The notes below the pieces were generated by a model. That model saw nothing but the letters and a program-made list of their open reading frames with translations. It searched no databases and was not told the origin of the DNA. 54,456 nt of DNA from Gonapodya prolifera JEL478 (taxonomy: Eukaryota; Monoblepharomycota; Monoblepharidomycetes; Monoblepharidales; Gonapodyaceae), in assembly GCA_001574975.1 (NCBI GenBank), contig KQ965807.1, positions 21,687 through 76,142 of the forward strand. The letters run 5' to 3'. The translations under genes and the position numbers were made by a program. Position 1 is the first letter of the stretch, and every line of letters starts with the position of its first letter. Below are positions 12,258 through 22,051 of the stretch, in pieces.

Positions 12258-14216
12258 ATGCAGTCCCGCTTGGACGCGCTCTTTTCCCGCCCCGCGTCCG
12301 ACCTTGCATCGCGCATCGTCGCTGTCAACCCGCCGCCGGAGTTCGATTCCCTCGAGACCGGTACGCGCATGTCATCACATTCGCCCGCACCTTTACTCGC
12401 CTCTCACGCCTCCACGCCCCGCAGTCGACGTCTACGCATCCCAACTCACGCCGCGCGATGCCAACAAAGTCCTCGCGTGAGTCATCCCCTGCCTGCTGCG
12501 GCTTTCGTCGTTGAATACCAGAATCGCAGGTGTCTCTACCCAACGGATCCGCACCCATCAGCGCCATCTCGACTCACCTCCCACTCGAAAGCATGGGTCT
12601 GCATCACCTGAAGCGGATCAAAAAGGTCCGCGACACCTCCACAAGCCCCGCCTCCAATCAACTCCTCCTCCTCCTCTGCCCCACGGCCCACCTCACATTC
12701 GACTCCCTCGTCAACCTCATCCGCGACGAACTTTCCATAGCCGAGACAGCATTGGCGCCGCCCACAACGGTCCCCGTGCCCAGCTCACGCACGGTGCATT
12801 TGTTCTTTGAAGAAGCAAAGGCCTTGTGGCCGCTCACCTTCACCAAAGTGCAGAAAGTCGAGGAAAGGTGCGTTCACTTACACTCTTCAATGTGCGAGAC
12901 TGCGGAAAAGGTCGACCACCTGGGGTACACGGATTGCGCCCTCCTCCTGGCGCCCGCTCTGTCCTCAGCTATGAGTACACAGTGTTGGATGTGGGACGTG
13001 CGGCAACTGGACCACTTCAAAGGGCGGGCAGACTCCCCGTACAGTCGCGATATCCTTGGATTGCACAAAGCGCGGCTCGTCGTCATCACGCGATATATGA
13101 CACCGACCTTAAGCACCTAGCCATCGACGCAATCTCATCCGCTCTTCCCTACATCACTGACATCCCACCGTCTCCCCTTCTCTCCCCACCCCCCTCTCCA
13201 CTCCCCCTCCTCCGACCCCACCACACAGCTCACCACCCCTCCCACCCCACCTCGTCCCCACAATCCTCCACTGGACTCGTCACCTCCTCTCCCTCGCCCT
13301 TACCCCCACCCCCACCCCCACCACCCCACCCACAAACACCGCTCTCGCCATCTCCCACACCCCGACTCGGGTGTCACGGCACGGCACGGTGCGCGGAGTC
13401 GCGCGGGACGGGGATGGAGAAGGGGGGAGGAATCCGCTCAGGCATGCGGTCATGGAGGTGTGTGCGGTGGTGGCCGGGGAGGAGGTGAGGAGGCGGGCGC
13501 GGAAGAGGAGGAGGATGGGGGCGGAGGTAGATGGAGAAAATGGAGAAGATGGAGAAGATGGAGAAGATGGAGAAGATGGAGAAGATGGAGAAGATGGAGG
13601 CGATGGAGGCGATGGAGGCGATGGAGGCGATGGAGACCTTACCGGTGAAGGACCGTCTACCGCACCCCCACCCGTGAGCCGCACGGACGACGGTGGAGGT
13701 GGAGGGCAGCAGGAGCAGGAAACCGAGCAACAGCAGGAGCCGGAACAGAAGCAGGAGCGAGACGACGACGACGACGACGACGACGCCAACGAAGACGCGT
13801 ACCTCCTCACAGGCCTGTCCATCTACACGCTCCACGAACCGTGCCCCATGTGCGCAATGGCCCTCGTGCATTCGCGCGTCGAGAACGTGTTTTATTGTCT
13901 TCCCGACGTTGACGCGGTGCGCGGGGGTGTGGGTGGGGGAGGATCCGGGTCTCCATCCCCACCTGGCGCAATCGCGAGCACCACCACCGATGCGACCCCA
14001 ACTGCACCTGCACCTTCTCCAGCCACCCAGCCCCCGCCACCGCCGCCGCCCTGCCTTGCGCTCCGCTGCGCGTGTCGCGGGAGAGGCGGCGGGATGGAGA
14101 GTGGGTTCAGGATCGGGAGCGCGCGCGGGCTGAATCATCGGTTTGGAGTGTATAGAGTGTTGGAAAAAGATGTAAGGGAGCTTATAGCGGTTGATGGTGG
14201 TGGGCGTGGGGAATGA
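12258..14216 (+). CDS. TAD3: tRNA-specific adenosine deaminase subunit TAD3/ADAT3
   Basis: Non-catalytic partner of TAD2 in the heterodimer that converts adenosine to inosine at position 34 of several tRNAs. Exon 1 (12258-12360) and exon 2 (12425-12476, VDVYASQLTPRDANKVL) join in phase to exon 3 (12562-12867, STHLPLESMGLHHLKRIKK and a TFTKVQK block). The exon structure from 12868 to about 13260 is unclear. The deaminase domain then reads NTALAISHTPTR, PLRHAVME (13434-13457) and PCPMCAMALVHSRVENVFY (from 13839), ending LNHRFGVYRV. HAV replaces the HAE of active deaminases, which is the hallmark of the TAD3 subunit; both zinc cysteines (13842, 13851) are present. Unusual acidic and Gly-rich repeats (13540-13790) lie between the His and the Cys pair, and a Pro/Ala-rich insert (13915-14110) lies after them. 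Stop TGA at 14214. Confidence 0.88.
13536..13640 (+). repeat. 9-base microsatellite (GGAGAAGAT, then GGAGGCGAT) inside TAD3
   Basis: About seven tandem units of GGAGAAGAT are followed by about four of GGAGGCGAT, in frame with TAD3, giving Gly-Glu-Asp then Gly-Gly-Asp tripeptides. A second run of GAC codons lies at 13760-13790. The phase keeps the gene open, so the array is tolerated as an acidic loop. Copy number may vary between isolates. Confidence 0.85.
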
Positions 14217-14318
14217 TGTGAACGGGAGTGTAGTGCGTTGGAGCGGTCGTGGAGGGGTACTATTACTGTTCAATTTCCCTTATTTTTAACGCGTCCCAAA
14301 TATAACCAGCACTACGAA

Positions 14319-15577
14319 TTACGACATCGGTTCAAAACACTCCTCGTCCATTGCAAGGACCGTGGCTTTCGCCAAAATGTTAAGATGGTCGTAATAGAAC
14401 TCCCGGGCCAGGTCCAGAATCTGAGATGGCTCAGACGGCGCCCCTTCCAACTGTCAATTCTCCTGGTAGTATACTGAACAAAGGCGCAGCAGGCAGCTAG
14501 AAACTTATTGCGGTTGTGGCGGCCACCTGAAGAGAATAAACTACATTGATCGGTCACATTCCCTGGAAATGAAAGTCACGACATTTCTCACCATCACGAT
14601 CTGTCGGTCTTCCCGGCGTCCTGAAGTTTTTGACGTCTTCACGATCCTCTCCTCGATGATTTCTGCTCTGGTAGTGTTCACCTCGGACAATTACGCCTGC
14701 AACCCTGCTATTCAGTGAGTGGTGCCTGATTCACGAACAGGGAAAGAAAGGGATGACAACCCGTCACATGAAGTTGAAAACACGAGAACAAGCCGCTTGA
14801 CACGTCCCTCGAAGTAGAGCTGTGCAAACTCTGCAGCCTTGCCAATGCGTATGCCAAACCCAGGGAGTTTGTAAGACAGATCAAAGCATCGGTCGGTCAA
14901 AATGATCATTGAAACTCACAGACGTGGTTGAAAACGTGATGAAGGAGGCATTGTTGCGGTCTCAATTTGAAGTGTTGGTATGCGTTCTGATGTCTGCGAA
15001 CTAAAATCAAGATCACCTACATTTTGGGTGTGAAAATGCAGTTCCAATGAAAATAGCATAGTCGCCACCACAGATTTCAATACTGTCCATAGTTTCATCT
15101 GTTTGGCTTAGGGGCAGCTCGTCCTCCCCTCGAAAGAGACAACACGCTACAGGAGCATGCTGGTCTGAGGGGAGTGAGAACTGATCAAACATGAATGCGA
15201 TCGTGGAATTATCAACTGTGCCTTGTACACGAACAGTGCCTACGCAGAAAAGTTCAGTAATTATTGCCACTGAAAGCTGAATTATCAATAGTTGGACGGC
15301 GAAGAAACATCACATACATGGTGTGAATGCCACGGATCTGTACAATGAATATTGCCCCACCGTTAATCCATGTACTTCTTCGGCGTTTGAGACGTCTGGC
15401 GGGAGACAAGCAGTGCAGTGTACGTAACCATATTTGAGCGGACAAACTCGGCGCACCTATCACTGGCTCTTTGTTTTTGTCAACCGCCATTTTCCATAGT
15501 GACCGCATCTCTTCCAAATCATCCATTACGGCTCTGCGAACCTCCAGCTCTTTGATGGGTATTATCGGATCGTCCAT
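14319..15577 (-). CDS. Unknown conserved-looking multi-exon protein
   Basis: I do not recognise the family, but the exons splice convincingly. Exon 1 (15577-about 15460) encodes MDDPIIPIKELEVRRAV and ends AAAGAGCCAGTGATAG|GTGCGC. Exon 2 (about 15395-15317) reads EEVHGLTVGQYSLYRSVAF and joins in phase to a block at 15242-15025 containing TIAFMFDQFSLPSDQHAP and EICGGDYAIFIGTAF. A later block has LRPQQCLLHHVFNHV (near 14950). Another (near 14830-14770) has AAEFAQLYFEGRVKRLVLVF. The last two (14520-14319) have NKFLAACCAFVQ and AREFYYDHLNILAKATVLA, with TAA at 14319. No signal peptide or clear membrane span is visible, so a cytosolic protein of roughly 300 residues is likely. Some middle junctions are uncertain. 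Confidence 0.5.
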
Positions 15578-16111
15578 GAAAACTCAAAGCAGTCAGTCCT
15601 TCCGAGGGCGTTCCTAAGTGGCCATCAAGAGCCGATGAGGGAAAACGCGAGTGATTCATTCGCACGGATCACTGAAGTGATAAGTGATCCTATGAGCGCT
15701 CACTGTACGCAAAAGAAACTGAAGAGAAGATTGAAAGAAATGGGATAGGTTTCGCCTGGACAGGCTAACGGCGTCTAACTGTTCGGAGGAGCAGCCGGAA
15801 CACCGACCTGCAAAATATATGTTCTTGAAGCTAAATCTTCTATCACAATTAGCATGTCACATAGTTCCCCTGTCCTTGAAAGGCCGATTGTACCGCCCGA
15901 TATACAGTTGCATATGAGATGCATGCAACTTCCATAAGAATGCACTTTTAGTTTCAAACATGAAAAGGAAGATGAACTTCCCTGCCGTGTAGCTTGCATG
16001 TAAGACCCCCTGGTCACCTTCCACACGTACGTTGTCACAATATGAACGCCTATATACAAATATCCACGTTCCATACTTCCTGGTCACCAGCGCGCCAGAC
16101 CCTGCCGGTCA
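15578..16111. other. Intergenic between convergent and tandem genes, no clear gene
   Basis: A minus-strand open frame (16074-15775) and an overlapping one (16087-15857) have some coding-like stretches but no start context, splice partner or motif that would let me call a gene. TATA-like AT-rich sequence is absent near 15600, the upstream side of the unknown gene starting at 15577. Confidence 0.3.
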
Positions 16112-17823
<1,712 letters not shown>

Positions 17824-18202
17824 TTGAGTGTAGGCTGTGGTCAGACAAGTCATTACATTGATGTAAAACAGAACGATCCACTGCAAAATAAACATACGAC
17901 GAAGTCAAAGTGGATGTTTCAATGAGCTACTTGCTGGGCCAACTGCTTTTGATGTTGGACTAGCCGCGACGAATCCCATCTCGCAACATCATATGCTTCA
18001 AACTTGTGTTCAGACTCGCTGGTGCTCAATAAGCTTAGCACGCACTTGCAGAGCAGGCGCGTCATTTGTCATGTTGTAAATGTTGTGTATTTGCAACCAA
18101 TTTTGCGCACGTGAGCAGTTGCCAAAAATAATGAATTTTTTTTTGTTTGCGTGATTTCTTTTTTGTATCTCTCATTCTTGCTTGCTGTCGTTTGGATTGG
18201 TA
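17824..18202. other. Intergenic between TrpRS start and the broken block
   Basis: No open frame with coding character is seen. The composition becomes visibly more AT-rich from about 17920 (for example poly-T at 18133-18142), which marks the left side of the unusual block that follows. Confidence 0.4.
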
Positions 18203-18799
18203 TCAACACCAGGTGCTTTCTTGGCAAGTCGCTAGGGTGCGAGGTCGCATTGAGAAAAGAGTACATGTTCTGAAAAATATTTTGCAATATCTGTAGCCGC
18301 GCACGATTTGTGTTGCTTCTTTGATCGCACAGTACACATCATTTTCGAGTACGTAATTGGTTGGAAACGTGGTTCTTTTGGATGGTCGAGTCCATGGGAG
18401 TAGGTTGTAGAGAAATGATTCAAACGTTTGAAATGAAGCATCTGTCATAAAATGGTAACCTCTTTCATCAAACAGGCGCCTCAGCTTGTAAAATAAGTGC
18501 ACCCTCTCTTTGCCCCTGTTCATGTCCTCTCTGTACAGCGACAAGAGTTGCTCGCCATCTCCAACATTGGCCAGCATTTGTGGTGACTCTTGTGCAAATG
18601 AAAAACTCTTGCACCTCATTAATGCGTTTATGCAGTCTTTTAACACTATTGCCAAAACTTCAATATACAGATGTATATCGCTATCTTCAAACTTGTTGCG
18701 GGAAAAGATTGGGATGCGGGTTCGCAAACTACTTGTCGGCGTGGGTTCAGCAGGAGACGCAGAGGACGAGACAATGGGCAAATCAAAGGATGGTGGCAC
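18203..18799 (-). CDS. Unknown intronless 198-residue ORF, left end of virus-like block
   Basis: A single uninterrupted frame with an ATG at 18799, giving a helical protein with no recognised motif. It begins with a Ser/Pro-rich head (about 30 residues), followed by FEDSDIHLYIEVLAIVLKD and a region with ERVHLFYKLRRLFDERGYHF, and ends with several Cys and Arg. Its start overlaps by about 25 bases the start of the serine-rich gene on the opposite strand (18774), so one of the two starts is likely further in. It has no introns, unlike the flanking genes. The proposed viral origin is inference from the neighbours; the function is unknown. Confidence 0.4.
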   Translation of the reverse strand: MPPSFDLPIVSSSASPAEPTPTSSLRTRIPIFSRNKFEDSDIHLYIEVLAIVLKDCINALMRCKSFSFAQESPQMLANVGDGEQLLSLYREDMNRGKERVHLFYKLRRLFDERGYHFMTDASFQTFESFLYNLLPWTRPSKRTTFPTNYVLENDVYCAIKEATQIVRGYRYCKIFFRTCTLFSMRPRTLATCQESTWC

Positions 18800-19545
18800 A
18801 GCTGTAAAGAAGCTTGGAAAACAGGCTATGGGTAAAAGAACGGAAGAGCGTCTTGTACAGACTGGCGAGGAGAAGCGTTTTGTGCCCTTAGACTGCTGGC
18901 GATTACGAAACTGCCAACACTGAGCCGGGAAGAGAAGATGCTCCCCTGTCTCTGTTTGAGTCTACAAGCTTGGGCGCAGATGATGGCAAGCAACAAGAAC
19001 AGTCGACAAAGCTTGAGGACAGAGATCCCCAAAGGATTGGCGATATTGGGGAGAATGCGAGCCAGAGTGAAGGGGCGGCGAGACTGAGTGATTCGGGAGA
19101 CGAAGAGAGTGATGGCGGTAGCAGCAGTGGAGAAGGGGATAGTGACTCTGAAACGGGCTCCAGCAGTTCGGACAGTAGCGCGGAAGAAGCCAAATCTACA
19201 CAAGGCACAGCAACCTCGCGAAAGGTATCGGGATCATCCGCATTGTCCTTATCGTCCAAATCTTCCAAATCTTCCAAATCCTCCTCTTCCTCTTCCTCTT
19301 CCTCTTCCTCTTCCTCTTCCTCTTCTGCAGATTCTTCAGTAAAGGGTAAAAAGAATAAGGAACTGGCATTGCCAAGCGCAAACGAGATTTTGGGCATTGT
19401 CAAGGAAATGCTCAACTCTGGGCTCGCCACCCAACTTATGGGGCAGCTTGGAGGCATGATGCCGCCACCTGTGCCGCAAGCAGCACCTATTGTACCGAGT
19501 GGAACAGCTCCTCCTCCATCCTCTGTTCCCTGGGCGTGGGGATGA
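18774..19545 (+). pseudogene. Serine-rich protein gene with a frame break, intronless
   Basis: The frame starts MGKSKDGGTAVKKLGKQ (18774) with a basic head, then breaks near 18880-18895. Coding character continues in another frame from about 18898 (DYETANTEPGREDAPLSLFE) to the stop at 19543. The second part is acidic and Ser-rich with a long poly-Ser run, and ends in a helix (LPSANEILGIVKEMLNSGLA) plus a Pro-rich tail, MMPPPVPQAAPIVP. No domain is recognised; the layout (basic head, acidic Ser region, C-terminal helix) would suit a virion or nucleic-acid packaging protein, but this is speculation. The break indicates decay or a sequencing indel. Confidence 0.45.
19262..19326 (+). repeat. TCTTCC-type microsatellite coding for poly-serine
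   Basis: Tandem CTTCCAAAT units pass into repeated CCTCTT hexamers, all read in frame as Ser/Lys then Ser. It sits inside the serine-rich gene. Confidence 0.85.
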
Positions 19546-19591
19546 TGAAAAATATTTCGATATTTTTGGGTATTGTGAAACCTTGAACAAA

Positions 19592-20202
19592 TCACGCACC
19601 CGTCTCTATATTCATTGCGTTTGCCAATTCTCTCGTCACTTCATCTACGCTAGGTTTGGGGGATTTTTGGGCGGCTGCTGTTTGCGACACAATCTCGGAT
19701 ACCGCAATAAACGAGAATAACATGTCAATTATTATAATCACCGCCCCAAACCCAATCAGAATATTTCCCAGCTTGCTTGATGTACGCATTATTAAATGCA
19801 ATCCTATTGATACCAACACAATACCTAGTAATAACCAAATGAGCGTTTGGGTCAAGATGAGCGAGTAAGCGCCTGCATAAGCACGTTTTTGTACATGAGT
19901 TACGGTACTTGAAATCTCTGCTATCGATCCTGTCACAAAGTCTCGTATGACCTGAACAATACTCTTTTTGGCGCGGCCCGTTTTGGGGTCCACCTTGATT
20001 TCAAGGATGTGGTCAACCTTTTGGACGGCCTTGCGGTATGTCTCGAAAGGACTCTCGATAGCTTGGCCGTTTGAAGAAGCTTTCCCATCAAGCACCTTTT
20101 TGAAGTCGGTAGTTATTTCAGACAGGTTCTTTAAAGAAGCACCAGAGTTTTGCCTGCCTCGTTAACACCGTCCAAAGACGAGTTTTGATAGTATTCGGGC
20201 AT
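19592..20202 (-). pseudogene. Two-membrane-span protein gene, intronless, frame-broken near its start
   Basis: The main open frame (20095-19592) encodes a protein with basic coiled N-terminal half (AVQKVDHILEIKVDPKTGRA) and two strongly hydrophobic segments: LILTQTLIWLLLGIVLVSIG and LIGFGAVIIIIDMLFSFIA, separated by a short polar turn, a hairpin topology. Coding character continues upstream of the first ATG at 20095, but the frame shifts at a short T run near 20147-20151 and then runs back to a candidate ATG near 20202. Such helical hairpin membrane proteins are common in the inner membrane of large DNA virus particles, though they occur elsewhere too. I found no splice signals to explain the break. 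Confidence 0.5.
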
Positions 20203-20217
20203 TCCTTCCGCCAATCC

Positions 20218-20409
20218 CTAATCGAGTGCATTTATGAGTTTAATAAGCCTGTCTGAAACCTCGTCTATACCAAACATGTGCGATATTGCATCAATGAGAT
20301 ATGTGGAAAACAACAAAGGAGCTGTCGATTCCAAAACACCAACGTGCGCGCGCGTTTTGTAAACAAATAAAATATTCTGTTTGCTTGTATCACACCCACG
20401 CGCATACAA
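20218..20409 (-). other. Short open frame upstream of the two-span protein
   Basis: A 63-codon frame ends DEVSDRLIKLINALD at a TAG at 20218-20220, and open reading continues in the same frame beyond the stop for about 20 codons into the start of the two-span protein. It may be the original N-terminus of that gene cut by a nonsense change, or a separate small ORF. It overlaps the start of the protease gene on the other strand. Confidence 0.3.
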
Positions 20410-21306
20410 TGTATTCCGACCAACACTGGCATCCGCTCAACACATCCGACCCTTGGGAAGAAATTCAAAATGCAGAATCTGGCCGCACTGCTCCTACAAC
20501 ACTTTCTCGTCGTGTGTACAAGCTTAAAGGAGATCCAATTGATTGCAGAGATCTCAAGTTTTCAAGCATAATGGGCGACGCGTGGGATTCCATCGCACTC
20601 CCGCGCACCTTTGATATTTGCACAGATGTCGCAGGAGGCGCTCCAGAAATCTTCGATCAAGGCGCTCTTCCCACATGCGCGCCAAACGAGATTTCGAACG
20701 CTCTCAAGCACTATCCTCAAGTTGAAAGGACGAAAAAAGTGTTTCAGCCTTCGCGGCTTGCCATCTATTATTGGGCGAGGGTGCTTGTTGGCACTCCTAT
20801 CGATCAGGAAGATGTGATTACTTTGAGATCGGGCTTTAAAAGCATTGCCAAGTATGGAGCAATTGATGAAAACAATTGGCCGTATTTGGAGAGTGGGGTA
20901 TTTGAAGCACCGCCCGCACAGCTGGCAAGTAAAGCAACCGTGCATGCAAGAGGATTCAAGTACATGTCTGTGCCAAGGGATTTGATGGCGATTAAAAGGT
21001 AATCGCTACCGGGTTTCCGGTAGTGATTGAGATTCAGGTATTTGAGAGTTTGGAGTCTGATGCGGTTGTTGAGTCGGGCGATATTCCGATGCCAAATATG
21101 GAACAGGAAAAGTGTTTGGGCGGGCATGCGGTCGCGCTTTATGGTTTTGATGATAAGACGCAGAGGTTTGTGATGATGAATTCTTGGGGAGTTGGTGTTG
21201 GACAAGATGGGTGGTTTACTCTGCGGTATGATTATGTGATGGATTCCGGCGAGCAATTTTTGGGTTGCGAAATACTTTGTATAGTGTTACATTTGGTAGC
21301 TTGTTG
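20409..21306 (+). pseudogene. Papain-like (C1) cysteine protease, intronless, one frameshift
   Basis: Cysteine peptidase fold with all three catalytic residues visible. The oxyanion/cysteine region reads FDQGALPTCAPNEIS (Cys codon 20676-20678), a helix NALKHYPQ follows, and the C-terminal half has GGHAVALYGFDD (His 21125-21127) and MMNSWGVGVGQDGWF (Asn 21179-21181). There is no signal peptide and no long propeptide, unlike lysosomal cathepsins; this compact type occurs in bacteria and in several Nucleocytoviricota. The frame stops at TAA 21000-21002, and the family motif (I-A-x-G-x-P-V-V) continues one frame away from about 21000, so a single-base indel near an A run (20993-20998) disrupts it. 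The stop of the second part is at 21304. A sequencing error is possible but other genes in the block are broken too. Confidence 0.72.
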
Positions 21307-21329
21307 AATTACAGATGGTACTTAATCTT

Positions 21330-21913
21330 TCACAATCTTGAAGTGCTTCCGTTGATTGCCGGTGGAAGCCGCGCAACGCTCACTTCAGAACGCGCCAACA
21401 ATTTATCGCGCAGCCAATCGCGAATCCAGGGATCATTAACTTCAGAATACGCATTGATTTCCCGAATGGTACCCCCAATCAGGCAATCGACTTTGGGAGG
21501 ATGGTTCCCCTTGTGCTGGCGCGATTTTCTGCCGCCAACCATTTTCCCACTTCCATCCAATCTAAAGTTTTACCGGCCTTGCCCATAATATCTCTGTAGA
21601 AATCGCTGACAGGAGTGAGAATACGAGTTTGCGCCGCTGATGATTCCCCATTTTCGAGAAGGCGCGCGGTTTTAGGCGCCACCTGGTTTGAAACATAATC
21701 ATCACCCCGGACCAGTACCGCCGTCCACGGCGCTTGGAACTCAACCAACAGAGGAACGAGCAACGAGTGCGAGAATGGAAGATGAAGTGGGGTTGGGAAG
21801 CGTTTGATTGGACACGGGCGTTGGAGGAGGAAGCATGATGTAAAGTACCGGGAACGATTATACAACAGCGCCCCCGAGTTTTCGACCATTGAAACTGTGG
21901 ATCTTAGTTTCAA
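21330..21913 (-). pseudogene. Unknown broken ORF pair at the right end of the block
   Basis: A 144-codon frame (21913-21479) contains WTAVLVRGDDYVSNQVAPKT and SDFYRDIMGKAGKTLDWMEV. A second frame (21560-21330) overlaps its end and continues with similar composition (GGTIREINAYSEVNDPWIRD), suggesting one gene read across a frameshift near 21540-21500. No family is recognised. An AT-rich TTTATATATTCG (minus, about 21962-21950) lies 40 bases upstream and could be a promoter element. Assignment to the virus-like block is only by position and lack of introns. Confidence 0.35.
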
Positions 21914-22051
21914 AGGAAAACCTCAAACATGGCTGATGGTAAAAAGGCACGAATATATAAAGACGACGAGATAAATGCAGATAAAAGTGATTGCCGACCC
22001 CAAGAATCTGGGTGATGATCATGGTACGCTATCCGACACCGATTCTCCAAC

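Noticed and set aside
13280-14273. Minus-strand frames opposite TAD3, with long Ser or Ile/Phe/Ser repeats
   Set aside because: They are antisense readings of the GGAGAAGAT and Asp/Gln codon repeats in TAD3.
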